A stretch of 64,000 bases of DNA from JAWKUK01 sp041398605 (GCA_041398605.1 JAWKUK010000003.1:558001-622000); one strand, 5' to 3'; counted from the stretch's first letter, positions 8,313 through 17,373 are shown. Numbers and translations: made by a program. Notes: generated by a model from the sequence alone, not told the origin.

Positions 8313-9688
8313 TGAGCGCTCGAACCCTGCAAGTCGTCGGCTTGATCGCCGTCGCGTCCCTCGGCCTAGGCGTGTTCTTGTCCAACCAGGACAAGGGCAG
8401 CGACGCGGCCGGCTCGACGGAGCTCGTGCCGGTCTTGGAGAAGCGGCTCAATGACGTCGCCGCGGTCCGCATCGAAGGCGGCGACGCGCCGTTCACCCTC
8501 GAGAAGTCCGGCGACGACTGGCTCGTCAAGGAGAAGGCGGGCTACCCCGCTGACGGCGCGAAGCTGCGCCAGCTTCTGATCGAGCTGCGCCGCGCGCGGC
8601 GTATCGAGCAGAAGACGGCGTCACCGTCGGGCTTCGAGCAGCTCGGCGTCCAGGAGCCGGACGCAGAGGGTTCGGAGTCGCGCGCAGTGGTGCTGCTGGA
8701 CGCGAAGGGCGACGAGATCACGCGGGTCATCGTCGGCAAGCGGCGCTTCGGAAAGGGCTCGGCGACGGGCCCCGTGCGCGCCGACGAGGAGACCTACGTG
8801 CGCGTCTCGGGCGACTCGAGCGCCTGGCTCGCGGCAGGCAAGCTCGCGTTCGACACGAGCCCGCTGCGCTGGCTGGACCAGGTCATCTTCGACGTGCCAC
8901 GCGACCGCGTCGCGGCCGCGGAGTACGCGCGCCCGGAAGGCGACGCGCTGACGCTGAGCCGCGCGACGAAGGACGAGTTCGAGATGAAGCCGCTGACGGT
9001 CCCCGACGGCCGCGAGGCGAAGACGCCCCTGGGCACGTCGCAGGCGGTCAACGCGTTGACCGGCTTGCGCTTCGACGACGTCGCGAGCGCGGCAGGCTTC
9101 GAGTGGCCGGCGGCGGCCGAAGTGACGACGAGCTTCTGGACCTTCGACGGCCTGAAGGTCACGGCGGAGTCGATCGACAAGGAGGGCAAGACGTGGACCC
9201 GGTTCCGCGCCGAGGTCGTCGACGCGGGGACGCGTCCCGGCGCCGTGTCGGAACCGGCCGGCCCCCCCACGCCAGCGGTCGACGTCTCGGACGTCGCCAA
9301 TGCGCTGACGGGCGAAGGCGACCCCGCAGCCGAGGCGCCGCCGAAGCCGGCGGGCCCGACGCCGGAGGAGCTCGCGAGCGAGGCGCAGAAGATCAACGCC
9401 AAGGTCAGCGGCTGGGTCTTCAACGTGCCGTCGTGGAAGGCCAACGCGTTCAAGATGAAGCTCGAGGACGTCCTCGCGCCGCTGCCGGAGCCCGCGCTCG
9501 AGGGCGGGGACGCCGCGCCGATCGACGACGCGGGCGGCCTGCCCTCGGACTCGACGCCGGGCGCATCGGAGCCGGGCGCATCGGAGCCGGGCGCATCGGA
9601 GCCGGGCGTGACGGAGCCGGCCGTGATGGAGCCGACAGGATCGGACCCTGGCGCGATCGGAGCCGGCGCACCCGGCGGCGGTGACTGA
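8312..9688 (+). CDS. DUF4340 domain-containing protein
   Basis: A 458-residue protein that usually follows gldG-like genes in these clusters. One N-terminal membrane helix (TLQVVGLIAVASLGLGVFL) is followed by the DUF4340 body: RLNDVAAVRIEGGDAPFTLEKSG, then the WLVKEKAGYPADGAKLRQLL pattern that defines the family. The ATG at 8312 is preferred over a GTG at 8309 because GGAGG (8302-8306) is correctly spaced for it. The tail (from about residue 410) is a low-complexity segment made by a 15-bp tandem repeat, ASEPG repeated about four times and then degenerating. It probably forms part of the extracytoplasmic face of the Gld-type complex; its biochemical role is unknown. Confidence 0.88.
   Translation: MSARTLQVVGLIAVASLGLGVFLSNQDKGSDAAGSTELVPVLEKRLNDVAAVRIEGGDAPFTLEKSGDDWLVKEKAGYPADGAKLRQLLIELRRARRIEQKTASPSGFEQLGVQEPDAEGSESRAVVLLDAKGDEITRVIVGKRRFGKGSATGPVRADEETYVRVSGDSSAWLAAGKLAFDTSPLRWLDQVIFDVPRDRVAAAEYARPEGDALTLSRATKDEFEMKPLTVPDGREAKTPLGTSQAVNALTGLRFDDVASAAGFEWPAAAEVTTSFWTFDGLKVTAESIDKEGKTWTRFRAEVVDAGTRPGAVSEPAGPPTPAVDVSDVANALTGEGDPAAEAPPKPAGPTPEELASEAQKINAKVSGWVFNVPSWKANAFKMKLEDVLAPLPEPALEGGDAAPIDDAGGLPSDSTPGASEPGASEPGASEPGVTEPAVMEPTGSDPGAIGAGAPGGGD
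9563..9637 (+). repeat. 15-bp in-frame minisatellite coding for (ASEPG)n
   Basis: Five consecutive 15-bp units in the C-terminal tail of the DUF4340 gene. The first three are near identical (GCATCGGAGCCGGGC); the last two are diverged (VTEPA, VMEPT). The unit is a multiple of three, so copy-number change keeps the reading frame. Confidence 0.95.
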
Positions 9689-11141
9689 CCGCCGCCTCGA
9701 GCGTGCGGGAGCGCCCGAGGGCACGCACGAGGCCGCCGCTGCTGACGCAGCGGCGGCCTCGTCGCGCGTCGCGGTCGATGGCCGCCGCGTGCTGCGGCTC
9801 TGGCTGCCGCTCGGGGCGAGCTGGCTCCTGATGGCGTGCGAGCCGGTGCTCGTGATCCGCGCGATCTCGGGCCTCGCGGACCCGACCATCCAGCTCGCCT
9901 CGTGGAGCTCGGTCGTGTTCCCGGTGAGCCTCGCGGTCGAGGCGCCGATCATCATGATCCTGGCCGCGTCGACGGCGCTCTCCACCGACGCGCGGCGCTA
10001 CGCGCAGGTCGGTCGCTTCACGCTGGTCCTCGGGCTGGCGCTGACGGCGCTGCACGCGCTGATCGCGTTCACGCCGCTGTACGACTTCGTCGCGGGGGAC
10101 CTCTTGGCCTCTCGCCCCGAGGTGCTCGACGCCGCGCGCCTCGGGCTGATGTTGATGCTGCCCTGGACGTTCGCGATCGGCTGGCGGCGCTACCAGCAAG
10201 GGCTCTTGATCCGGTACGAGCGCTCGGGCGACGTCGGGCGAGGGACGCTCGTGCGGCTCGTCACGACGGCGAGCGTCCTGTACGGGCTCTCGCGCTACGG
10301 GGCGCTCGATGGCGTGGTCGTCGCGGCCCTCGGCGTGTGCGCCGGGGTCATCGCGGAGGCGCTCTACGCGCACGGCTGTGCGACGTTGGTGCGGCCGAGG
10401 CTCCGCGCGACGCCGCTGGGCGAGCCGCTGACACGCGCGGGCTTCGTCAGGTTCTATGGGCCGCTCGCGCTGACGCCCCTGATCACGCTCTTCATCCAGC
10501 CGATCGGCGCAGCGTCGATGAACCGTATGCCGCGCGACCTCGAGTCCGTCGCGGCGTGGGGCCCGGTGCACGCGCTCGTCTTCCTCTCGCGCAGCGTCGG
10601 GATGGCCTTCAACGAGGTCGTCGTGACGCTGGCCGGCCTGTCGGGCGGGCTCGCGGCGCTGAGGCGCTTTGCCCTATGGCTCGCGGGCGGCACGGTCGCC
10701 GCACTGGCGCTCGTCGCCGCGACGCCGCTGGGCGCGTATTGGTTCGACCACGCGCAGCACTTGCCGCCGAGCGTCGCCGAGCTCGCGCGCGGCGGCGCGC
10801 TCTTAGCGCTGGTCATGCCGGCGACGCAGGTCGCGCAGAGCTGGTACCAGGGCCTCCTCGTGCACCGCCGCACGACGCGGCCGATCACCGAGGCCGTGGT
10901 GCTCTACTTCGCATTGTCGCTCGGCCTCCTACAGCTCGGCATCGTGCTGGCAGGGCGCGGCGTGTGCCACTGGCCCGGCGTCTACTGGACGGTCGCGACC
11001 TTCTCGATCGCCAGCGTCGTGCAGACCTGGTGGCTGCACCGCCGGACCCACTCACGGCTCGCGCCCTCGGCGCGCGAAGCCGAACTCACGGGTTGCGGAT
11101 CAACGACACGACGTCGCGCGCGACGGCGTTCGGGACCGTGA
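9681..11141 (+). CDS. MOP-superfamily/ANKH-like multi-span membrane transporter
   Basis: A membrane protein of up to 486 residues with roughly 12 hydrophobic segments, beginning RLWLPLGASWLLMACEPVLVI. The pattern of a polar first helix, ISGLADPTIQLASWS, then APIIMILAASTALS and a second half opening RFYGPLALTPLITLFIQPI resembles MATE/MurJ-like transporters and especially the progressive-ankylosis (ANKH) type. Substrate unknown. The longest frame starts at a GTG at 9681 inside the previous gene, but a perfect 16-bp hairpin covers 9727-9762 of that N-terminus, so an internal GTG at 9789 (VLRLWLPLG) may be the true start. The 3' end overlaps the convergent lipoprotein gene by 56 bp, and its last 30 residues look like read-through. 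Confidence 0.7.
   Translation: MTDRRLERAGAPEGTHEAAAADAAAASSRVAVDGRRVLRLWLPLGASWLLMACEPVLVIRAISGLADPTIQLASWSSVVFPVSLAVEAPIIMILAASTALSTDARRYAQVGRFTLVLGLALTALHALIAFTPLYDFVAGDLLASRPEVLDAARLGLMLMLPWTFAIGWRRYQQGLLIRYERSGDVGRGTLVRLVTTASVLYGLSRYGALDGVVVAALGVCAGVIAEALYAHGCATLVRPRLRATPLGEPLTRAGFVRFYGPLALTPLITLFIQPIGAASMNRMPRDLESVAAWGPVHALVFLSRSVGMAFNEVVVTLAGLSGGLAALRRFALWLAGGTVAALALVAATPLGAYWFDHAQHLPPSVAELARGGALLALVMPATQVAQSWYQGLLVHRRTTRPITEAVVLYFALSLGLLQLGIVLAGRGVCHWPGVYWTVATFSIASVVQTWWLHRRTHSRLAPSAREAELTGCGSTTRRRARRRSGP
9727..9762 (+). terminator. Perfect 16-bp hairpin after the Gld cluster
   Basis: Arms 9727-9742 and 9747-9762 pair without mismatch around a four-base loop (TGAC). It lies 38 bases after the DUF4340 stop, where a terminator would be expected, yet inside the longest version of the next gene. 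No T-run follows, so it could instead slow read-through or block translation. Confidence 0.5.
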
Positions 11142-11777
11142 AGGTCATGCTGTAGTGCACGATGCGCCACGAGTCCTCGTCGCGGCGCAGGACCCCGTGC
11201 CGCGCAGCTCGCCGTAGCCGTCGTTCGCGAGCCGCTCGTCGAACCAAGCGATCTCGGAGTCCTCGGGGATGACGACGACACGCTCGGTCGGGACGTACAC
11301 CCACCCTTTGCCCGGCTGCATGTACTGGTCGACGTAGATGCGAAAGGCGGCGAGGTCCCAGCGCTCGCTCGCGTCGGTCCCCATGAACACGGCGTCGTCC
11401 GCCATGTGGCCGATGTACCGCGCGGCGTCGCCGACCGCGGCCGCGGCGTGCCAATCATCGACGACGCGGTTGGCCTCGCGGCGCAGCGCCTGCAGCGACG
11501 GCCCGGGCGGCTGAGGGGGGACGATGGTGTCGTCGGGGACGGCGGGCGTGGGCTTGGCGACCTGCGTGTGGCGCTCCGGGATCGGCACGCCCGTCGCAAC
11601 GTTCGCGGACCCCTTCGGGTCCTCGGGGCGCAGCCCAGGGCGGGCCTGGTTCCCGGGCGGCGCAACGCTGCGGTTCGAGGCGAGGTCGCGGCACGCGACC
11701 GTGAACGGCGCGAGCAAGACGAGCGCCCACGCGGCCCGAGCCCGCGCGCGCTCCGTTACCATCGTCAGGGGTCCCAT
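11086..11777 (-). CDS. SnoaL/NTF2-like lipoprotein with one frameshift
   Basis: The protein begins with a lipoprotein signal (ALVLLAPFTVAC) and a Pro-rich linker, then an NTF2/SnoaL-like cone fold: VVDDWHAAAAVGDAARYIGH, then ADDAVFMGTDASERWDL, AWFDERLANDGYGELRGTG. At about 11197-11201 the frame breaks in a G homopolymer. Adding one G continues directly into LRRDEDSWRIVHYSMTF, the standard end of this fold, and the stop at 11086. The break is therefore probably an assembly indel or a very recent mutation, not decay. These domains are usually binding or scaffold modules; no active site can be assigned. Its 3' end overlaps the convergent transporter gene. Confidence 0.8.
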
Positions 11778-11833
11778 CGCCGTGAGTCTACGCCGCCCGA
11801 GGGCGCGGACCGCGCAACTCCGCCCTATCCCCG

Positions 11834-14800
11834 ATGACCGAGCCAAGCGCCAGAGTCCGAGCACCACAACGCCGCGCGCTGCGCCAGGGGCGCGCGCGCG
11901 CGCTCGGGCTCGTCGCGGTGGCCATCGGGGTGGTCGCCTTGGTCATCGCCCTGCGCGACGGCGAACGGTCTTGGCCCGCGCTCGGCGGCGCGAGTAAGCC
12001 CGCTGCGGTCGCCGCGCCCGCGCGCGCCATCTCGGACCTCCCGCGCTCCGAAGCCGCCGCGGAGACCCTGGAGCGCGCGGTGCTCGAGCGCTTCGTCGGC
12101 CCCCTCGCCGGCGCCGAGCGCGCCGCGCCGAACGCGTTCCTTGCGCCGGGCTTCCACGCGAAGCTCGACGACGTGCGCACAGCCCAGCGCCACGACGGCC
12201 CCGTCGAGCGCATCGACCTCGCGCCGGGCGGGGCCACGCTCGACGCGAGCGGGGCTTTGGACCGCCTCGTCGACCTCGTCGGTGGCTGGGAGCGCCACGA
12301 GCGCCTCGAAGTCCACGCGGAGCGCTTCGAGCTCGACGCCGAGGACCCGACGGCCGCCTACGCGCGCCTGCGCCTGCGCTGGGCCGGCCTGCGCTCGGTG
12401 ACGCCGACGGCGCCCGGCGCGCGCGCGGAGCCGGACGCGCGCGTCGACGTGCGGCTCTACGTCGGCGTGCGCGCGCGCCTGCTCGCGGCCGACGGCAGCG
12501 CGGAGCCCAAGTGGCAGCTCGAGGGCCTGGAGCTGCTCGAGGGGACCCTCTTGGAGGGCACGCCGCGGTTCCGCGACGTCGCGCGCGAGGTCGGCTTCAC
12601 GTGGGGCGAGTCAGAGCGCAACCGCCAATTGGGCCAGGACTTCGTGGACCAGCACCGCACGCTGGCGCTCGGCGGCCTGTCCGTCGTCGACTTCGACCGC
12701 GACGGCTTCCCCGACGTGCTCGCGGCGCGCGCCGGTGAGTTCAGCGTGCTGTACCGCAACGACGGCCGCGGCGGCTTCGTGCCCGAGCCGTTGCCCCCAG
12801 TGAGCGCGGACGAACGCCCGGCGCTCTTCCTGTACGTCGACCTCGACGGCGACGAGCGCGAAGAGCTCGTGGGCTCGCGGCCGACGGGCTACGAGGGCGA
12901 CCGCGCGTTTGTCGGCCTGTGGACGCGGCGCAGCGCCGGCGGCCCGTGGGAGCACGTCCCGCGCGCGTTTGCGCTGCCGAACCCCGTCGGCCTGCGGCGC
13001 CTCGCGATCCAGACGATCGTGCCCTTCGACCTCGAGGGCGACGGCGACCTGGACCTCTTCTTCGCGGTCTACGGCAGCTCGACGTCGCGCGGCGACGACT
13101 ACAACACCGTCGACGCGACGGACGGCGCCGACAACCACCTCGCGGTGAACCTCGGCGGCTTGCGCTTCTCTGAAGAGTCGGACGCGCGCGGCATCACGGG
13201 CACGCGCTACACCTATGTCGCGACGGCGTTCGACTTCGACGCTGACGGTGACACGGACCTCTTCGAGGGCAACGATTTCGGGCCGAACGTCCTGTGGCGG
13301 AACGACGGCGCCGGCCGGTTCACCGCAGACGAGGCGCTCGGCTTCGGCGGCGTGCCGGCGTACACGATGGGCGCGACGCTGGCTGACTACGACAACTCGG
13401 GCCGCTGGTCATTGTACGTGTCGAACATGTCGTCGCCGGAGGGCATGCGCATCGTGCCGATCGCGCCGGACCTCGGGGCGCGCATGCGCGAGACCGTCGC
13501 GACGATCGCGCGCGGGAACATGCTGTACACCGAAGGCGCGGCGGGCGCCCCGTGGACCGAGCGCGGCGTCGCGCTGGGCGTGAACGACGCGGGCTGGGCG
13601 TGGGGCTGCTCGTTCTTCGACCTCGACAACGACGGCGACAAGGACCTCTACGTCACGAACGGCTTCACGTCGCACCACGACCGCGGCAAGCCCGACTTCC
13701 AGACGCACTACTGGCGCCAGGTCGTCGCGGACGGCCGCGCGTTGGAGCGCCGCGAGCGCGCGGTCAGCACCCTCTCGCGCGCCGAGCCCAGCTCCTTCAA
13801 CGGCTACGAGCGCGATCGGCTCTACGTCAACCTCGGCGCGGCAGCGGGCGCGTTGCCCGACGGCGCGTATGTCCTCGGCGCGGACGCGGACCATGACGGG
13901 CGCGCCGTTGCGCCGCTCGATATGGACGGGGACGGCGACCTCGACCTCGCGCTCTGGACGCTGCAGGGGCTCGCGCTGCTCGAGAACCAGAGCGCGCCGC
14001 AGCGCTTCGTGCGGTTGAACCTCGCGGCGCGCGGCCTTACGCACCCGCCGCTGGGCGCGGTCGCGACAGTCATCGCGGGTGGCGTCACGCGGCGCGATGT
14101 CGTGAAGTTGATCGACGGGTTCCAGTCGCAGGTGCACCACGAGCTGCACTTCGGCCTGGGCGCGGCGACCGTGATCGACGAGGTCGAAGTGCGTTGGCCG
14201 GACGGCACGCGCGACGTGTGGCGCGGGCTCGCGGTCGATGCGCGTTATGACCTCGTGCAGGGCGCGCCCGAGGCGGCGGCGCAGGCGCTGCCGCGCTGGC
14301 CGGAGGCCACGCGTCCGCAGGGCGGCGCGCCGCGGCCGGGCACCCTCTTGGCGGGCGCGATCGGCGGCTTCGATGCGCCGTTCGCAGCGGGCCGGCCGTT
14401 GGTCGTGCGCGTCGGCGGGCCAGGGCACATGGCGTGGCCGATGCTCGCTGAGTTGGAGGCAGACGCCGGCGCCGAGGGCGCGCCGGGCGCAGCGCCTGCC
14501 CCTGAAGGCCGCGTGCGCTTTGCGCGTGTCCTCGCGGGCGGCGCGTGGCGCGGCGAGGCTGCGGCGCGGCGCTCGGAGGCGGACCTCGTCGCGACGCGGC
14601 CGTGGCTCACGGAGGGCTTCGGCGCGACCTTCGAGCCGCGCAGCAGCGCCGCTGACGCAGGCGACGTTGCGCACGCGGAAGCAAGGGGCGTCGACGTGGC
14701 CCTCGCGATCTTCGACGCGCGCGGCGAGCTCTTGCGCATCTTCCGTGGCGAGCCGCCGCTGGCCGATGTGCGCCGCGTGTTGGACCTCGCCGTCGACGAG

Positions 14801-15370
14801 CCGGCGTTCCCGGGCCTGCTCGTGGAGCATGGCCGGCTGGCGCTCAGTGAGCACCGCTATCGCGAGGCCGCAGCGCTGTTCCAGGAGTCGTTGGCGCAGC
14901 TCGAGCGCGACCCGCCGGCGTGGGAGGGCCTCGGCCGTGCACACGTGCTGCTCGGGCGCCTCGACCTCGCCGAGCAGGCGTATGCGTCGGCGGTGCGCGC
15001 CGACCCGGACTATGCGCTCGGCCACTACAACCTCGCGGTGACGCGCACGCAGCGGGGCCGGCCGAGCGAGGCGATCGCGCCCCTGCAGGAGGCGCTGCGC
15101 ATCGAGGGTAAGCTGATGCGCAACCTCCTGGCGCTCGGCGAGGCTGCGGCTCTGGCGGGCGAGCTGGAGCTCGCGCTCGACGCCTACAACGATGCGTCCG
15201 TAGGCGCGCCGACGCTCGCTGAGCCACACGTCTCGCGCGGCAAGGTCCTCGCCCGCCTCGGGCGTTATGACGAGGCCGAGGCCGCGCTGGAGCGCGCGCT
15301 CGCGCTCGAACCCGACAACCTCGACGCGCGCGCGGCCGTGACCAAAGTGCGGGAGCTGCGTGCGCGTTGA
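11834..15370 (+). CDS. CRTAC1-like FG-GAP/VCBS, ASPIC/UnbV and TPR protein
   Basis: A 1178-residue surface protein. An N-terminal membrane helix (LGLVAVAIGVVALVIAL) leads to a beta-propeller built of calcium-binding FG-GAP/VCBS repeats; the metal loops are visible as DFDRDGFPDV (~286), DLEGDGDLDLFF (~399), DFDADGDTDLFEGND (~467), DLDNDGDKDLYV (~596) and DMDGDGDLDLAL (~696). An ASPIC/UnbV domain follows (~722-810: RDVVKLIDGFQSQVHHELHFGLG, then VRWPDGTRDVW). The last 180 residues are tetratricopeptide repeats (YREAAALFQESLAQLERDP; AIAPLQEALRIEGK; YDEAEAALERALALEPDN). Proteins of this type are frequent in Planctomycetota and Acidobacteriota; partners and role are unknown. The gene starts 56 bp from the divergent lipoprotein. 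Confidence 0.9.
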   Translation: MTEPSARVRAPQRRALRQGRARALGLVAVAIGVVALVIALRDGERSWPALGGASKPAAVAAPARAISDLPRSEAAAETLERAVLERFVGPLAGAERAAPNAFLAPGFHAKLDDVRTAQRHDGPVERIDLAPGGATLDASGALDRLVDLVGGWERHERLEVHAERFELDAEDPTAAYARLRLRWAGLRSVTPTAPGARAEPDARVDVRLYVGVRARLLAADGSAEPKWQLEGLELLEGTLLEGTPRFRDVAREVGFTWGESERNRQLGQDFVDQHRTLALGGLSVVDFDRDGFPDVLAARAGEFSVLYRNDGRGGFVPEPLPPVSADERPALFLYVDLDGDEREELVGSRPTGYEGDRAFVGLWTRRSAGGPWEHVPRAFALPNPVGLRRLAIQTIVPFDLEGDGDLDLFFAVYGSSTSRGDDYNTVDATDGADNHLAVNLGGLRFSEESDARGITGTRYTYVATAFDFDADGDTDLFEGNDFGPNVLWRNDGAGRFTADEALGFGGVPAYTMGATLADYDNSGRWSLYVSNMSSPEGMRIVPIAPDLGARMRETVATIARGNMLYTEGAAGAPWTERGVALGVNDAGWAWGCSFFDLDNDGDKDLYVTNGFTSHHDRGKPDFQTHYWRQVVADGRALERRERAVSTLSRAEPSSFNGYERDRLYVNLGAAAGALPDGAYVLGADADHDGRAVAPLDMDGDGDLDLALWTLQGLALLENQSAPQRFVRLNLAARGLTHPPLGAVATVIAGGVTRRDVVKLIDGFQSQVHHELHFGLGAATVIDEVEVRWPDGTRDVWRGLAVDARYDLVQGAPEAAAQALPRWPEATRPQGGAPRPGTLLAGAIGGFDAPFAAGRPLVVRVGGPGHMAWPMLAELEADAGAEGAPGAAPAPEGRVRFARVLAGGAWRGEAAARRSEADLVATRPWLTEGFGATFEPRSSAADAGDVAHAEARGVDVALAIFDARGELLRIFRGEPPLADVRRVLDLAVDEPAFPGLLVEHGRLALSEHRYREAAALFQESLAQLERDPPAWEGLGRAHVLLGRLDLAEQAYASAVRADPDYALGHYNLAVTRTQRGRPSEAIAPLQEALRIEGKLMRNLLALGEAAALAGELELALDAYNDASVGAPTLAEPHVSRGKVLARLGRYDEAEAALERALALEPDNLDARAAVTKVRELRAR

Positions 15371-15392
15371 CCTGCGCGCGCCAGCCGCCCAG

Positions 15393-15457
15393 GGCAGGCT
15401 GGCAGGGCAGGCTGGCAGTGCAAGCTGACAGTGCAAGCTGACAGTGCAAGCTGACAG
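15393..15457. repeat. 13-bp minisatellite, five units
   Basis: Two units GGCAGGCTGGCAG are followed by three identical units TGCAAGCTGACAG and a partial unit. It starts 22 bp after the stop of the FG-GAP/TPR gene. Confidence 0.95.
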
Positions 15458-15491
15458 TGCAACGGGGCCGTGCCCGCCGAGGGAGGGGGCC

Positions 15492-15635
15492 AGGCGGCTG
15501 CTGCAGGCGGCGATCGAGCAGGAGGTCGCCGCATCGATCGACGCCCACGGAGGCGAACGGGACGAGACAGGCGATCGGCTCGTGGCTCGAAGCCGGCGAG
15601 CTCCCGTGCGCAACATTCAGACCAGCATCGGCCCG
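15492..15635 (+). pseudogene. IS256-family transposase remnant (N-terminal fragment)
   Basis: One frame reads RRLLQAAIEQEVAASIDAH, then GGERDETGDRLVAR, then PVRNIQTSIGP. This matches the N-terminal region of IS256-family transposases, whose usual pattern is LxxAIExEVAxxIDAH, RDxxGRRxVVRNG, PxRxIxTxIGP. The family's RNGH is changed to RSRR. Similarity stops abruptly after IGP, where a 13-bp minisatellite begins, and no later part of a transposase (DDE catalytic region) or terminal inverted repeat is visible. It is about 48 residues of an enzyme normally about 400 long. Confidence 0.75.
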
Positions 15636-15647
15636 ACCCTCCTGTCG

Positions 15648-15698
15648 CGGCCCCTGTTGCGGGCCCCTGTTGCGGGCCCCTGTTGCGGCCCCCTGTTG
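15648..15698. repeat. 12/13-bp minisatellite, four units
   Basis: Units of CGGGCCCCTGTTG (the first lacks one base, the fourth has a G-to-C change). It begins 12 bp after the end of recognisable transposase sequence. Confidence 0.92.
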
Positions 15699-16141
15699 CG
15701 ACACGGGTCGACGACCGACGTGTCGTCGCCGAGGGGAACCAGCTTCGCCTGGTCCGCTGCGGACGTGTCCGGACTGGACATGGACCGCTAAGCGCCAACG
15801 GGGCACGGGGCGCGGTACGACAAGGCACACGCGGACTCGCGTTCCACGCGCTGCCCATGAAGGTTCATGGATCGAACGTCATCGCGCACGGACCGCCCCC
15901 ACTCGCGTGAGCGCCGAGCGAGCCCCGCGTATGCACCTAGCGAGCAGCGCCTTCGGCGCCGCGCGACGACTTGGCCCCGGGGCCGGCGGTGCGGCGGCCA
16001 TCGACCCGTGTGTCTGGCGTCCCAGCGAGGACGGCGCACGTACGACGCCGCCTGATATCCTCCACCACCGGGTAAGCGTCCGCGGGCGCTCGGTCTCGCC
16101 GCGGCGCCGATGCGACCGCGCAGGCTGGAACGGAGACGGCA

Positions 16142-17056
16142 ATGCACATGCACAGTTGGATCACGACAACGCTGGCGATCCTCGCAATCTGCGGCGCGGC
16201 CTCGGCGACCTTGACCACAGGCGCGCGCTCGACGAAGGCCGACGGACTGCGGGCATTGGACGGCGAATGGGTCTACGTCGAGGATCGCACCGAGGGGCGC
16301 CCCATCGAAGAGCACCAGCCCAGCATGAGCTCGAAGGTCGTATTTCGCGTCGAGGACGATGCGCTCGTCCTGATGCGCCGCGACGGCCCGATACGTATCG
16401 CGCTCGACGGCTCGCCCACTGACGTCACCCGGCAAGGCTCGATCGCGCGCTACCACGGCGGATGGAAGGACGGCGCATTCACGTACGAGATCGAGCTCAT
16501 GCGTGCGTCGGACCAGTCACGCACCGGCCTCATCCGGACCGTGTTGCGCCCCACCCCCGAGGGGCTGCTCGCGCGCGTTTCGGTCGCGCCACCTACGGCG
16601 CTGGACTCGACCGCGCTCTACCGCCATGCGCCGGACATCGCGCTCCCCGCGCCGGCCAAGGCCGCGATCGAGGACGTGGCATGGCTCTCAGGCGCGTGGG
16701 TCGGCACGAAGGGTGCGGAGGGTGCGACGTCGATCGAGGAACGGTGGACCCAGCCGCTCGGCGGCGCGATGCTCGCCGTGTCGCGAACGGTCTCACGCGG
16801 CAAGATGGTCGCGTTCGAATACCTGCGCATCATCGAGCGCGAGGCCGGGCTGATCTACGTCGCGCAGCCCGGCGGCGCTCCGCCGACCGAGTTCGTGCTC
16901 ACAGAGCTGGACGGCACACGCGCTGTGTTCGAGAACCCGCGCCACGACTTTCCGCAGCGCATCGAATACGAGCTCGCGGCTGAGGGTGCCCTCGCCGCCT
17001 CGATCGGCTACGCGAAGGGCGGCCGCCCCCGCCGCTTCGACTTCAAGAGCGAATGA
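16142..17056 (+). CDS. Secreted DUF6265 domain-containing protein
   Basis: A 304-residue protein with a signal peptide (SWITTTLAILAICGAASA). Its first half (LDGEWVYVEDRTEGRPI; HYTYEIELM-like strands) looks like a lipocalin-type barrel measuring an energy or mass balance, and I do not recognise a family for it. The second half (from about residue 175) is DUF6265: VAWLSGAWVG, EERWTQPLGGAMLAVSRTV, KMVAFEYLRIIE, GLIYVAQPGG and the conserved FENPRHDFPQRI. DUF6265 proteins are common in Planctomycetota, Bacteroidota and Proteobacteria and have no assigned reaction. Two Met codons (16142 and 16148) are possible starts; the first is used. Confidence 0.82.
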   Translation: MHMHSWITTTLAILAICGAASATLTTGARSTKADGLRALDGEWVYVEDRTEGRPIEEHQPSMSSKVVFRVEDDALVLMRRDGPIRIALDGSPTDVTRQGSIARYHGGWKDGAFTYEIELMRASDQSRTGLIRTVLRPTPEGLLARVSVAPPTALDSTALYRHAPDIALPAPAKAAIEDVAWLSGAWVGTKGAEGATSIEERWTQPLGGAMLAVSRTVSRGKMVAFEYLRIIEREAGLIYVAQPGGAPPTEFVLTELDGTRAVFENPRHDFPQRIEYELAAEGALAASIGYAKGGRPRRFDFKSE

Positions 17057-17373
17057 CACGCGCTTGGCTGTCGCGCCCGGGCCACAACAAGCCGTCCCTT
17101 CCACGTCAGGCCCCTGTGCCGCGCCTCGTGGACGAGCTCGGATACGTCGTAAACGGGCGACCGCTCTGCCGCTGCCTCCGCGACCGATCGCTCCCGCAAC
17201 GCTGTTCCTGGTCCCGCGCTTGATGTGGGCTCCCCGACTACGGGGCGCCGCCCGCTGTGGCTCTGCGCGCTGCGCCTCCCGCGGCTCCCGGACGCGGCGC
17301 CACAGGAGCGCCGCTCGGCTGGCGGCGAGTGACGACGCCGCCGCCAGCAGCGGCGGTCACTCACCGATCGCGG
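17057..17373. other. 317-bp convergent gap without a recognised gene
   Basis: It lies between the convergent DUF6265 gene and the giant peptidase gene. I see no gene, RNA or terminator in it, apart from a 17-bp direct duplication (CGGTCACTCACCGAT with two linking bases) at 17355-17385 that runs into the stop of the minus-strand gene. Confidence 0.5.

Larger units (their letters stand above)
15371..16141. other. 771-bp gap holding two minisatellites and a transposase remnant
   Basis: No intact gene is visible. From left to right it holds a 13-bp array (15393-15457), an IS256-type transposase fragment (15492-15635), a second 13-bp array (15648-15698), a short inverted repeat around 15709-15729, and about 410 bp in which I see nothing recognisable before the DUF6265 gene. 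The long open frames across it have composition unlike the neighbouring genes. Confidence 0.75.

Noticed and set aside
13409..15616. A long minus-strand open frame opposite the FG-GAP/ASPIC/TPR gene
   Set aside because: No domain motif, Arg/Ala-rich, and the plus strand encodes seven metal-binding loops in the same region.
15457..16422. A long plus-strand open frame over the IS256 remnant and the next gap
   Set aside because: Only a short stretch in another frame resembles a transposase; the long frame itself is Arg/Pro/Cys-rich noise and runs into the DUF6265 gene in the wrong frame.
17057..17373. A short minus-strand frame containing SPVYDVSELVHEARHRGL
   Set aside because: The phrase looks protein-like but has no family I can name and no start or context; it is not enough to call a gene.
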